A stretch of 18,992 nt of DNA from contig WAQT01000019.1 in assembly GCA_015520105.1 (NCBI GenBank), forward strand, positions 1-18,992, in the 5' to 3' direction. Below, piece by piece: positions 7,769 through 14,799 of this stretch; positions within the stretch are counted from its first letter, which is position 1, and every line of letters starts with the position of its first letter. The DNA comes from Candidatus Aenigmatarchaeota archaeon. Its GTDB lineage: Archaea > Aenigmatarchaeota > Aenigmatarchaeia > QMZP01. The notes under the pieces were generated by a model, which was given only the letters and a program-made list of their open reading frames with translations, did not search any database and was not told the origin of the DNA. The translations under genes were made by a program, and so were the position numbers.

Positions 7769-8479
7769 TTAGAAGGACATGACATAGATTGTGGCCCGGC
7801 CCTTTCCCTTTCTCTTGAGGAGGCCCATCCTTACCATCTCGTCAAGGTCCCTGTACGCGGTCTTTCTTATCACCCCGAATGCTTCGGTGTACTCCTTTGT
7901 GGTTATGCTTCCCTTCTTCCTTATCAGCTCTATCGCCGAGGACTGCCTTTTGTTGAGGGAGCTGAGTTTCGGGGTCTGTTTTGTCCTGGATGGTCTGGTT
8001 TTTATTTCCTGTTTTTGAGCAGAAACCGATTTGACAAGGGCGTAGGACTCTGCTATCGCCTTCCTGTCCCTCTCCTCCCTTATCACGCGGTTTATCTTGT
8101 TCTCGATGTCTATCATCTTCTTCGCAATGCCTTCCTGGTCTTTTGAGAGTTTGGACAGCCTGCTGTCGAGGGAGAAGAACCTCTCCTCGTGTTTCTCCTT
8201 GAATCCCCTCATATAATCGTAGCTCTTGTTCGCCCACTGGAAAAGCTCGTTCACGTTCCTTTCAAGATAGGAATGCTGCGACTTATGCTTTCTGCTTTTT
8301 ATCTCCTCTCCGCAGGAGAGAAGACCGAGAAGTATGATCAGGAGCCCTGTTATCACATCAAGCGTTAGTTTTCCGAGAACCGCCTGAACAACGAACACTA
8401 TCGCTGCTATCAGGAACAGCGTCCAGAACACCGCGTTCCATCTTCTTTCCAGAACAGATGCAATGTCTTCGAGAATCAT
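7769..8479 (-). CDS. Membrane-anchored winged-helix regulator (putative)
   Basis: 236 residues. Two adjacent hydrophobic segments (about 15-37 and 39-56, NAVFWTLFLIAAIVFVVQAVLG and LDVITGLLIILLGLLS) would form a membrane hairpin. A charged helical, coiled-coil-like region follows (about 62-140), then a basic Ser/Thr/Lys linker. The C-terminal domain (about 175-236) looks like a winged helix of the DeoR/MarR style: helices around IELIRKKGSITTKEYTEAFGVIRKTAYRDLDEMVRMGLL followed by a basic wing, KRKGKGRATIYV. It is probably a DNA-binding protein tethered to the membrane. It interrupts the normally contiguous rpl11-rpl1 pair, has its own predicted leaderless promoter, and ends just before the L1 promoter. 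No exact family is recognised; regulation of the downstream ribosomal genes is a hypothesis from position. Confidence 0.8.
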   Translation of the reverse strand: MILEDIASVLERRWNAVFWTLFLIAAIVFVVQAVLGKLTLDVITGLLIILLGLLSCGEEIKSRKHKSQHSYLERNVNELFQWANKSYDYMRGFKEKHEERFFSLDSRLSKLSKDQEGIAKKMIDIENKINRVIREERDRKAIAESYALVKSVSAQKQEIKTRPSRTKQTPKLSSLNKRQSSAIELIRKKGSITTKEYTEAFGVIRKTAYRDLDEMVRMGLLKRKGKGRATIYVMSF

Positions 8480-8500
8480 GCTTTTAATTTGAGGGAAAAG

Positions 8501-8510
8501 AATTTAAACA
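8501..8510 (-). promoter_or_regulatory. TATA box for the membrane winged-helix gene
   Basis: Read on the minus strand, TGTTTAAATT is centred about 26 bases before the ATG at 8479, in the short gap after the L11 stop. This predicts a leaderless transcript; no convincing ribosome binding site is present. Confidence 0.45.
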
Positions 8511-8522
8511 TATTGTTATTCT

Positions 8523-9047
8523 TCACCCAGAAGTAGTTTCTTTATTGTCATTGCTCTGTTCTGTGGTTTCAGACTCTTCCTTTGCCTCCTCAGGCTCTTT
8601 TTTCTCTTCCTCGTGGGATTTAAGTTCCTCTTCCGTGACCTCTCCCTTCTCAAAGCTTATGCCCATGCTTCTTGCGCTGCCTATAACCTGCCGGACGTTT
8701 GCCTCGCTGTCAGAGCCGAACTTTATTCTTGCTATCTTCCTTGCCTGCTCCATTGTGAGGTCTCCTGCCCTCTTTCGCCCGGGCTCTCCAGAGCCCTTCT
8801 GGAGACCAAGCTCCTTCAGTATCAGGGCGGAAACCGGAGGGGTTCCAACCTCTATATCGAAGCTCTTGTCCTCATTGACTATGACCTTGACCGGAACCTT
8901 CATGCCTGCCATGTCTTTGGTCTTCTCGTTTATCTTCGCGACGACATCGGCCACGTTCACCCCCGCAGGCCCGAGGGCCGGTCCGAGAGGAGGGCCTGCT
9001 GAGGCCTTTCCTCCCTCAACCATTGCTTCTATAGTCTGCTTCGGCAT
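8523..9047 (-). CDS. rpl11p: Large ribosomal subunit protein L11
   Basis: 174 residues. The N-terminal domain has the L11 signature region (GGKASAGPPLGPALGPAGVNVADVVAKIN, residues 12-40). The C-terminal rRNA-binding domain follows (to about 140, with GDLTMEQARKIARIKF and NVRQVIGSARSMGI). After about residue 140 there is an acidic Glu/Lys/Thr/Ser tail of some 30 residues beyond the globular core. L11 binds the GTPase-associated centre of 23S rRNA beside the P0 stalk. The start at 9047 follows the Spt5 stop by eight bases, with a GGTGAT ribosome binding site overlapping the junction. It is the third gene of the secE-spt5-rpl11 unit. Confidence 0.96.
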   Translation of the reverse strand: MPKQTIEAMVEGGKASAGPPLGPALGPAGVNVADVVAKINEKTKDMAGMKVPVKVIVNEDKSFDIEVGTPPVSALILKELGLQKGSGEPGRKRAGDLTMEQARKIARIKFGSDSEANVRQVIGSARSMGISFEKGEVTEEELKSHEEEKKEPEEAKEESETTEQSNDNKETTSG

Positions 9048-9055
9048 TCCATCAC

Positions 9056-9508
9056 CTAGGATTCCTCCTCTTCCTTTGCCCTCTTTATCAGCTTCACGAA
9101 TTCTGTGGCTATGGTGACAGGTATCGGTATGGAGGCGTCCACAAGCTCTATGGTGACCTCGTTCTTCACCTGGTCAACCCTCGTTACCTTGCCCTTCTCT
9201 CCCTTGAAGGGGCCTCCCACTATCTCTACAGTGTCGCCCTCGTTTATGTTTATCTGCTCCTTCTTTATGTCCACAAGATGCCTTATCTGTTCGAAGTCCA
9301 CGGGTTTCTCTATGAACCCCTTGACGTTCATTATTCCGCGCATCGCCTTGTGTATGTTTCCTGGGCTTCCCTCCACGAAAACATAACCCTTTATCTCTGC
9401 AGGATGGAATATTGATTTGATGTCCAGACCGTCTTTCTTTATCTTGGCCGACATCATGTCTATCACCATCTCCTCCCTTCCCGATGTCGTCCTTATCGCG
9501 TATATCAT
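9056..9508 (-). CDS. spt5: Transcription elongation factor Spt5 (NusG)
   Basis: 150 residues, the normal archaeal size. The NGN domain (about 1-85: MIYAIRTTSGREEMVIDMM, then IKGYVFVEG and GIMNVKGFI) binds the RNA polymerase clamp and, in archaea, pairs with Spt4. The KOW domain (about 92-145, INEGDTVEIVGGPFKGEKGKVTRVD) contacts nucleic acid and may link to the ribosome. The last residues are acidic. The gene lies four bases after the secE stop, as in many archaea and bacteria, so expression is probably coupled. No Spt4 gene is in the window. Confidence 0.96.
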   Translation of the reverse strand: MIYAIRTTSGREEMVIDMMSAKIKKDGLDIKSIFHPAEIKGYVFVEGSPGNIHKAMRGIMNVKGFIEKPVDFEQIRHLVDIKKEQININEGDTVEIVGGPFKGEKGKVTRVDQVKNEVTIELVDASIPIPVTIATEFVKLIKRAKEEEES

Positions 9509-9512
9509 GCTA

Positions 9513-9680
9513 TCATATCCCTGAGAGTATGAACACCACGAAGATTGCGAATCCCACAGCGCCTATGAGAGCAATGCCTATGGCTGAAATCTTGCTCGAT
9601 GCTATGAACTCGTCCTTGCTCGGTTTTCTTGCGATGTGAAGGACTCGCCTGTATCTCCTTATTGTTTCCTTGATATCCAT
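9513..9680 (-). CDS. secE: Preprotein translocase subunit SecE/Sec61-gamma
   Basis: Small gene of 55 residues. The N-terminal amphipathic part (MDIKETIRRYRRVLHIARKPSKDEF, residues 1-25) is the typical SecE/Sec61-gamma helix with the conserved RKP-x-xxEF stretch. It is followed by a short linker and one transmembrane helix (about 33-52, AIGIALIGAVGFAIFVVFIL). It clamps SecY in the Sec translocon. The start is the ATG at 9680; the stop TGA at 9513-9515 is four bases before spt5. Size, sequence and the secE-spt5-rpl11 order all agree. Confidence 0.93.
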   Translation of the reverse strand: MDIKETIRRYRRVLHIARKPSKDEFIASSKISAIGIALIGAVGFAIFVVFILSGI

Positions 9681-9770
9681 ACCTATCATCTTTAAATTCT
9701 TTCTGCTGCAGAAGGCGTTAATATTGAGAGTGTGGGAATATTTATTAATATTGCGGTGGCTGAAGGGCGG
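9681..9770 (-). promoter_or_regulatory. Promoter region of secE-spt5-rpl11
   Basis: This 90-base gap between secE and the polyprenyl synthase stop is A/T rich. On the minus strand it holds TTAATAAATA near 9739-9748 and ATATTAAC near 9717-9724; either could act as the TATA box, giving a leader of about 15-40 bases. A TTTAAA at about 9691-9696 is probably too close to the ATG to serve. Which box is used cannot be decided by eye. Confidence 0.4.
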
Positions 9771-10841
9771 TCAGTATTTCCTTTCTATAAGGAAATCCGC
9801 AAAGGACTTTAGCGTTCTCTTTGCTTCGGAGTCAGGGAGTGTGGACTCTACATCCTTCCAGGAGCGCAGCACTATCTCCCTCGCCTTGCTCTTTGCGTAT
9901 TCTACCGAGCCTGTCTTGTGGAGCAGGGATATGGCCTCCTTTATCCTTTTCGGGTCGCTTGTGTGGGAATTGAGTATATCCAGGAGCGTTTCCGTGTCCT
10001 CCTTCTTGGCGTGATTGAGGCAGTGTATTACCATAAGCGTTCTCTTTCCCTCCTTTATGTCGTTTCCGAAAGACTTTCCGAAGGCCTCTCTCTCCTTTCC
10101 GGAAGAGATGACATCGAGGACGTCGTCCTGTATCTGGAAAGCAACGCCTATGCTCTCCGCGAACGCACCAAGCCTCTTCTCTGTTTCTTCGTCGCGTCCG
10201 GATGCTATTGCAGCGAGGCGGGCTGAAAGCCGTGCGAGCGTTCCTGTCTTGTACGCGCACATCTGGAGGTAATGCTCCTCTGTTGGAAAGGAGTTTCCCT
10301 TGTGCCACCAGATGTCCATCGCCTGGCCTGCAGATACGTTTATCATCTCCTGTATGTAGGCTTCGTATATCCTTACGGCCTGCTCCTTGGTGAGGACGTT
10401 CATGCTGTCCCTGACAGAGAGGAGGGGTATGAAATAGAGGTAGTTTCCGGTGTTTATAGCGATGTCTGTGCCGTACTTTATGTGCGTGCAGGGCTTTCCT
10501 CTCCTGAGTTCCCCGCAGTCCTCGACGTCATCCACCATTATCGTTCCGTTGTGTATTGATTCCGGTATGACAAGAAGGTTCTTTATCTTCTCTATGTCCG
10601 CTCCGAGGGCTTCGGAAATCAGGAGGAACAGGGCAGGCCTCCATCTCTTTCCTCCCCTGTCCAGGAAGTCCCATATAGGGTCGGAGAGGGAATTGTTGAG
10701 GGTTTCGACGTCGTAGGAGTATCTTGGCTTTCCGAAGGCCCATTCTATGTATTCGGGGCTCATCCTTCTTGGGATGTATTTCTCAAGGATTCTGTCTATT
10801 AGCGGTTTTCTTTTTTCGAGATACCTCTTTATGTCCGGCAT
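9771..10841 (-). CDS. Polyprenyl diphosphate synthase (probable GGPP synthase)
   Basis: 356 residues, trans-isoprenyl diphosphate synthase family. Expected motifs occur in order: GGKRWRP (substrate diphosphate binding, about 63-69), first Asp-rich motif DDVED preceded by HNGTIMV (about 97-108), RRGKPCTHIKYG, KTGTLARLSARLA, QIQDDVLD (second Asp-rich motif) and GKSFGNDIKEGK. The residue five before the first Asp is glycine rather than an aromatic, which in this family favours products longer than FPP. GGPP for archaeal ether lipids is therefore the likely product, but chain length is inferred. The N-terminal extension before GGKR (about 60 residues, with EYIEWAFGKP and SDPIWDFLDR) resembles the long archaeal form. 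It is transcribed divergently from the KaiC-like gene, with a predicted leaderless promoter. The UbiA and reductase genes about 2 kb away could use its product. Confidence 0.92.
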   Translation of the reverse strand: MPDIKRYLEKRKPLIDRILEKYIPRRMSPEYIEWAFGKPRYSYDVETLNNSLSDPIWDFLDRGGKRWRPALFLLISEALGADIEKIKNLLVIPESIHNGTIMVDDVEDCGELRRGKPCTHIKYGTDIAINTGNYLYFIPLLSVRDSMNVLTKEQAVRIYEAYIQEMINVSAGQAMDIWWHKGNSFPTEEHYLQMCAYKTGTLARLSARLAAIASGRDEETEKRLGAFAESIGVAFQIQDDVLDVISSGKEREAFGKSFGNDIKEGKRTLMVIHCLNHAKKEDTETLLDILNSHTSDPKRIKEAISLLHKTGSVEYAKSKAREIVLRSWKDVESTLPDSEAKRTLKSFADFLIERKY

Positions 10842-10860
10842 GTTATGCTTTTGTCTGAAT

Positions 10861-10870
10861 GGTTTAAATG
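10861..10870 (-). promoter_or_regulatory. TATA box for the polyprenyl synthase
   Basis: Minus-strand CATTTAAACC is centred about 25 bases before the ATG at 10841, predicting a leaderless mRNA. It sits back to back with the KaiC-like gene's box at 10891-10898, so the two promoters are only about 25 bases apart. Confidence 0.5.
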
Positions 10871-10890
10871 GTTAATTTGCTGGTGAGGGG

Positions 10891-10898
10891 ATATTTAA
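10891..10898 (+). promoter_or_regulatory. TATA box for the KaiC-like gene
   Basis: ATATTTAA is centred 26 bases before the ATG at 10921. No ribosome binding site lies before that ATG, consistent with a leaderless transcript. Confidence 0.5.
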
Positions 10899-10920
10899 GT
10901 CGGCTTGGAAAATAATAATT

Positions 10921-11622
10921 ATGGCCGCGATAAGAAGGGTCAAAAGCGGAATAAACGGATTGGACAGCCTTATAGACGGCGGGTTTCTTCAGGGTTCTGC
11001 GAACCTTGTGACCGGAAACGCGGGCACGGGAAAAACAATATTCGGCCTCCAGTTCCTTTGGTACGGGCTGAAGAAGGGGGAAAGATGCGTGTACATAAGC
11101 CTTGAAGAAAGCCCGGAAGACATAAAGGAAGATGCCGTTGTGTTTGGCTGGGATTTCGATAATTACGAAAGGAGGGGATTGTTCAGGATAATATACCACG
11201 ACCCAGCGCAGGCGAACAATCTCAACTCGGTTCTCCTCGACGAAATCAAAAGCATTGATGCAAAAAGGGTTGTCATAGACTCCATATCCCTTATAGGGGT
11301 GGCTGTTCAGGACGTAGCGAAGATAAGGAAGATGATATACAATATAACAAATCTTGTAAAGAGGACGGGATGCACCACGCTTATGCTTTCGGAGATACCC
11401 GCGAGCGACGAGAAGGCGCTCTCCAGGTACGGTGTTGAGGAATTCGTGGCAGATTCGGTGATAGTTCTCAACTATCTCGGAATCGGAGAGCAGAGCAACA
11501 GGATGCTTGAGATAAGGAAGATGAGAAGGACGAACCATGGAAAGGACCTTTATCCTTTCGAGATAAGCGACAAGGGGATAGTTTTGAAAAAGGACGAATC
11601 CATGAACGTGATGATGAGGTAA
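10921..11622 (+). CDS. KaiC/RadA-family ATPase
   Basis: 233 residues, single-domain KaiC-like RecA-fold ATPase. It opens with the usual SGINGLDSLIDGGFLQGSANLVTG strand, then Walker A GNAGTGKT (32-39), the catalytic acidic pair in YISLEESPEDI (E62, E63), and Walker B RVVIDS (116-121). A C-terminal strand region (RMLEIRKMRRTNHG) matches the conserved KaiC segment that follows. Single-domain archaeal KaiC-like proteins are widespread and often paired with signalling proteins; their cellular roles are mostly unknown. It starts a two-gene operon: the next ATG is three bases after its TAA, with a GAGGT ribosome binding site inside its last codons. It is too short and lacks the DNA-binding parts to be RadA itself. 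Confidence 0.9.
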   Translation: MAAIRRVKSGINGLDSLIDGGFLQGSANLVTGNAGTGKTIFGLQFLWYGLKKGERCVYISLEESPEDIKEDAVVFGWDFDNYERRGLFRIIYHDPAQANNLNSVLLDEIKSIDAKRVVIDSISLIGVAVQDVAKIRKMIYNITNLVKRTGCTTLMLSEIPASDEKALSRYGVEEFVADSVIVLNYLGIGEQSNRMLEIRKMRRTNHGKDLYPFEISDKGIVLKKDESMNVMMR

Positions 11623-11625
11623 ATA

Positions 11626-12276
11626 ATGTTCGGTTTCAAGGGGTTTGCGCTGAAGCTTTTGATAAGCGGAAACCTCAAGTTTGAGAACGGTCGCATTCTT
11701 GCCCTTGGAGAACCAGTATGCATGGTGCCGATAAAGTATCTATACTATTCAACCAAGTACGCAATGGAGCATCATAAGAACAGGAATGAGCGGGTTCTGG
11801 AGGAGATGTATCTTGAATCGTGGATTGCTGGTTACGAGATAACAAAGAAGATGGTGGAATTCTACAAACTGAAGAAGTTTGAGGAGAGATACAGCGTCGC
11901 GATGGATTCCATATCAATGTTCGGGTTCGGCGACTACAAGACGCTTGATTTCAAGAGGGCGAAGTATGCGTATTTCAGAGTCATGAAGAACCCGCTTGCG
12001 CTTCTATTCTACCCCTCAAAAGAGAAGGTGGACTTCTTTCTTGCAGGAGCCAACGCAGGTGGCGGAACCATAGTGCATGAAACCATTATCAACTGCGTTG
12101 AGCTTGAATGCGCGGCCGTGAACGGAAAAGTTTGCCATTTCGTAAACGCAAACGATGAGATTTTCGATAAACATATAGAGGAAGGCAAGGCGTACGATAT
12201 GGACTGGGATTATATAAGGAAGAAGGAAAGGGAATATATAAACAAGGACAAGAAATATTCAAAAATCATAAATTAG
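11626..12276 (+). CDS. V4R-like (4-vinyl reductase) domain protein
   Basis: 216 residues, no predicted membrane segment. The C-terminal half ends in VELECAAVNGKVCHFV (158-173). This fits the V4R pattern of an acidic residue, Cys, small residues, Gly, then Cys-x-Phe, preceded by a glycine-rich turn (AGANAGGG, 140-147). Cysteines at 157, 162 and 170 could bind metal or a ligand, as in V4R/NO-sensor-like folds. Residues 50-125 are predicted mostly helical and charged. It follows the KaiC-like gene by three bases with a GAGGT site, so the two are almost certainly co-expressed, suggesting a sensor-ATPase pair. Its TAG overlaps the stop of the convergent flavoprotein gene. The family call rests on one motif, so is moderate. 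Confidence 0.7.
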   Translation: MFGFKGFALKLLISGNLKFENGRILALGEPVCMVPIKYLYYSTKYAMEHHKNRNERVLEEMYLESWIAGYEITKKMVEFYKLKKFEERYSVAMDSISMFGFGDYKTLDFKRAKYAYFRVMKNPLALLFYPSKEKVDFFLAGANAGGGTIVHETIINCVELECAAVNGKVCHFVNANDEIFDKHIEEGKAYDMDWDYIRKKEREYINKDKKYSKIIN

Positions 12277-13274
12277 TCGCTTTGTGTTTTTTGTCTTGAT
12301 ATGGACACGTAGTTGCTCTTTCCGGAAATCTCCTTTATTATTCTGTCATAGTCGTTGTTGGTGAAGGAATTAAAGAATGACACGCGCTTTTCGAATTCGG
12401 TTTTTAGCCTTTCCTGAAGAAGGGGTTTCCACATTGCAATGTATTCCTTCTTTGCTTCGCTGAAAGATCCGGTATGAGAAAGAGCAAGGCCCGCCATGAA
12501 CCCGGTAATCATTGCATAGAAGTGGCCAAAACCTCTCGTGGCATCGAAGAACCCGCCAGCGCTTCCGCATATGAGAGTGTTTCCTCTGCATGGAACGGGC
12601 GGGTAAAAATAATTCTCCTTTCCTGTCACGTAATATGACGGCTCGAGTCTTTCGTTAAACATAGTCTCGCTTTTGAGAAGCGATTTCAGCTTCTCGGTTG
12701 ATTTATTTATATTGGCTGTTCCGAAGGACACAGAAAGAACGAAGATTTTCTTGCCGAATGGGATTGAGCACACATATCCTTTATCGGCATATCTGTTGTT
12801 GTAGTATATCTTTATCTCGTCGCTTCTTATATCCTCTATCACGGCGCCTGTGCCGAGGACGTTGAAGCGTTTCGGTCCGCTTGCATCTATATCGCAGTTG
12901 TCAAGGTTGGTTTTATCCTCTATGAACTCTGCCTTGCCAGACAGACTGGATGAGAAAAGACTATCGATCGAGTTCTTGGTATTGCCTCTGAGAAACACGT
13001 AAAAAATAGGGTCCTTTGATTCGAAAGAGGCCTCGTGGTGGGGGGACATCTTTCTTGCCTTGTGCACAGGGAACGGTGACAGGAGTTTTATTATATCGCT
13101 TCTTTTTTTGCTTTTCAGGAAGGAAATAAGAACATCAAAATCTTCCTTTCTTATCGCAACAGGATACGTTCTTCTTTCAGGAAACCCGTATATTCTTATG
13201 CCACAGGCGCCCGATGCGGCAGTCGCGGCCATGAGACCGGCAGGACCGCGGCCGGCTATCTTTATTTCTTTCAT
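12273..13274 (-). CDS. FAD-dependent oxidoreductase, geranylgeranyl-reductase-like
   Basis: 333 residues. The N-terminal Rossmann motif IAGRGPAGLMAA (GxGxxG) binds the FAD ADP moiety. The second FAD-contact region reads TLICGSAGGFFDATRGFGHFYAMITGFMAG, matching the GDAAGxxxPxxGxGIxxAxxSG segment of geranylgeranyl reductases, with Ser in place of the usual Asp. The family reduces the double bonds of GGPP-derived lipid chains in archaea. The protein is shorter than usual and diverged in the region after the Rossmann fold. The start at 13274 puts the GxGxxG at the expected distance; an in-frame ATG at 13292 is equally possible, and neither has a clear ribosome binding site. It lies 23 bases after the UbiA stop, so probably one operon. 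Substrate is inferred from context. Confidence 0.82.
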   Translation of the reverse strand: MKEIKIAGRGPAGLMAATAASGACGIRIYGFPERRTYPVAIRKEDFDVLISFLKSKKRSDIIKLLSPFPVHKARKMSPHHEASFESKDPIFYVFLRGNTKNSIDSLFSSSLSGKAEFIEDKTNLDNCDIDASGPKRFNVLGTGAVIEDIRSDEIKIYYNNRYADKGYVCSIPFGKKIFVLSVSFGTANINKSTEKLKSLLKSETMFNERLEPSYYVTGKENYFYPPVPCRGNTLICGSAGGFFDATRGFGHFYAMITGFMAGLALSHTGSFSEAKKEYIAMWKPLLQERLKTEFEKRVSFFNSFTNNDYDRIIKEISGKSNYVSISRQKTQSD

Positions 13275-13297
13275 GTTTATAATATGCTTCATTTTAA

Positions 13298-14182
13298 TTA
13301 AAGAAGAAGTGAGATTAGCAAAACAACCGTGAGCAGAAGCATCGCTATTCTTTCGTATCCCCACGCCTTTTCGGCTGTCTTCTGGTTATTCGGATGTGTG
13401 TAGAGGGCGTAAAACTGGGTAAAAAGAAGCGATACAAAAACCAGAGACGCAAGAAGGAAAAGCAGAGAATTCACATAGAGGACATAAATCAGAATATAGG
13501 TGGTAAGAAAGAGCACGTCACCCGCAAACACAAGCAAGAGGATCGCGCTTCCGTAAGCAATGACCGCTGTTCTCTTGCCAAAGGCCTTGTCTCCTGTCAC
13601 GTCCTTGAAGTCCTTGCTTGTGTTTATGAAGAAGAAGGATAATGTAAGGAGCGAGAATATCCCCAGCTCTGTGGCACCAGGCACTCTTCCTGACAGTATT
13701 GCTCCGGAGAGAAGGGGTATTGCAACAGAGCCTATCGACAGCACCGCGTTTCCCTTAAGGGAGCGGTTTTTGAAGGAGAACGGAGGCACCGAATATATAA
13801 TGCTTATTAACAGAATCGAGAATATTGCAAGAAAGAATGCAGGAGAAACCATTAGCGAGCTTATCATAGACGCGGTGTAATAGAAACCAGCAATTATCTT
13901 TGCTTCAGCTATGCTTATGTTTTCTTTTTGAAGCGGCCTGTAAGGCATGTTCAGCTTATCTATCTTAAAATCGTATATGTCATTCACTGCGGCTCCTCCC
14001 ATATATACGAGAACAAGCGATGCGCACGCAACAAGCAATTGCGAAAGGTGAAGGGAAGTGCCGGAAAACAGCGAACCTATAATCAGAAAGAGCGCTGGAA
14101 GCATCGCGTTCCATGGCCTTCCGAGAGAGATTGCTGCGCCGATTTTGCTGTTCCCGATCAGCCCTGCAATCTCCCTTTCCAT
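13298..14182 (-). CDS. ubiA: UbiA-family prenyltransferase
   Basis: 294 residues, about eight or nine hydrophobic segments. The two Asp-rich prenyl-diphosphate/Mg motifs are intact: NDIYDFKID at 67-75 (NDxxDxxxD) and DFKDVTGD at 191-198 (DxxDxxxD). These are the catalytic signatures of membrane aromatic/lipid prenyltransferases. In archaea the family includes digeranylgeranylglyceryl phosphate synthase, which adds the second GGPP chain to the lipid backbone. The adjoining geranylgeranyl-reductase-like gene and the nearby polyprenyl synthase favour that role. A quinone- or heme-type prenyltransferase cannot be excluded from sequence alone. A predicted leaderless promoter precedes the ATG at 14182. 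Confidence 0.9.
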   Translation of the reverse strand: MEREIAGLIGNSKIGAAISLGRPWNAMLPALFLIIGSLFSGTSLHLSQLLVACASLVLVYMGGAAVNDIYDFKIDKLNMPYRPLQKENISIAEAKIIAGFYYTASMISSLMVSPAFFLAIFSILLISIIYSVPPFSFKNRSLKGNAVLSIGSVAIPLLSGAILSGRVPGATELGIFSLLTLSFFFINTSKDFKDVTGDKAFGKRTAVIAYGSAILLLVFAGDVLFLTTYILIYVLYVNSLLFLLASLVFVSLLFTQFYALYTHPNNQKTAEKAWGYERIAMLLLTVVLLISLLL

Positions 14183-14204
14183 GGGATTAATATGGTCCCT
14201 TAAG

Positions 14205-14214
14205 GTTATATGTT
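14205..14214 (-). promoter_or_regulatory. TATA box for the UbiA-reductase operon
   Basis: Minus-strand ACATATAACC lies about 27 bases before the ATG at 14182. Another A/T box on the opposite strand (14231-14238) serves the CBS gene, so this 83-base gap holds divergent promoters. Confidence 0.4.
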
Positions 14215-14230
14215 TGCATAAAGAGAGTCA

Positions 14231-14238
14231 TTTATAAA
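14231..14238 (+). promoter_or_regulatory. TATA box for the CBS-domain gene
   Basis: TTTATAAA, a consensus box, is centred about 31 bases before the ATG at 14266, predicting a leader of only about 5 bases. A second A/T run (TTAAATATA, 14246-14254) is closer. A short GTGAT before the ATG could act as a weak ribosome binding site if a leader exists. Confidence 0.5.
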
Positions 14239-14265
14239 TCAACGATTAAATATAGTAGTGATTGC

Positions 14266-14799
14266 ATGGTCAAGGTAAAAGATGTGATGAAGAGGTTTGT
14301 GGTCACTGCCGGGCCTGAGATAACGCTGGACGAGGCAGCGAAGATAATGACAAGGAACAGGGTAGGCTCTGTTGTTATAGTAAAGAAAGGCGACACAGCC
14401 CCGCTTGGCCTGATAACGAACGAGGATATAGTGAAGGCTGTCGCGGAAGGAAAGAACCCGGCAAACGTGAAGGTATCGGACGTGAAGATGAGGGACTTTA
14501 TATACGTCTCTCCTGATGATGATATTAACGACGTGACAAAGAAGATGATAAAGACGGGTGTAAAGAGAATACCTGTGATGGAGAAGGGAAAGCTTGTTGG
14601 TATGGTTTCGGAGAAGGAGATAATCCTGGTTGCTCCGGAGATGCTGAGGGTGCTTTCAGAGAAGCTTAAGATGAGGGTGGAGGCGGTCAGCCCGAGGGAA
14701 GGAAGCATATCCGGAATATGCGAGGGCTGCGAAGGATATTCCGATGATTTGAAGAATGTTGCGGGCCAGTGGCTCTGCGAAGAGTGCAGAGGGGACTAG
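14266..14799 (+). CDS. Tandem CBS-domain protein with C-terminal zinc knuckle
   Basis: 177 residues. Two CBS domains form one Bateman module: first about 1-62 (VKDVMKRFVVTAGPEITLDEAAKIM, then GSVVIV and GLITNEDIVKAV), second about 68-125 (VSDVKMRDFIYVSPDDDINDV, then RIPVMEKGKLVGMVSEKEII). CBS pairs usually bind adenine nucleotides and act as energy or ligand sensors. The C-terminus (152-177) has C152-x2-C155 and C171-x2-C174, a four-cysteine zinc-binding knuckle also seen in some archaeal CBS proteins. A nucleic-acid or protein contact is possible but unproven. No enzyme domain is attached, so it probably regulates a partner encoded elsewhere. Its stop overlaps the stop of the convergent lipoprotein gene through the palindrome CTAG. 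Confidence 0.92.
   Translation: MVKVKDVMKRFVVTAGPEITLDEAAKIMTRNRVGSVVIVKKGDTAPLGLITNEDIVKAVAEGKNPANVKVSDVKMRDFIYVSPDDDINDVTKKMIKTGVKRIPVMEKGKLVGMVSEKEIILVAPEMLRVLSEKLKMRVEAVSPREGSISGICEGCEGYSDDLKNVAGQWLCEECRGD

Noticed and set aside
13275..13364. Longer N-terminus for the flavoprotein
   Set aside because: The extra residues run into ubiA and precede a Rossmann motif that should be near the N-terminus.
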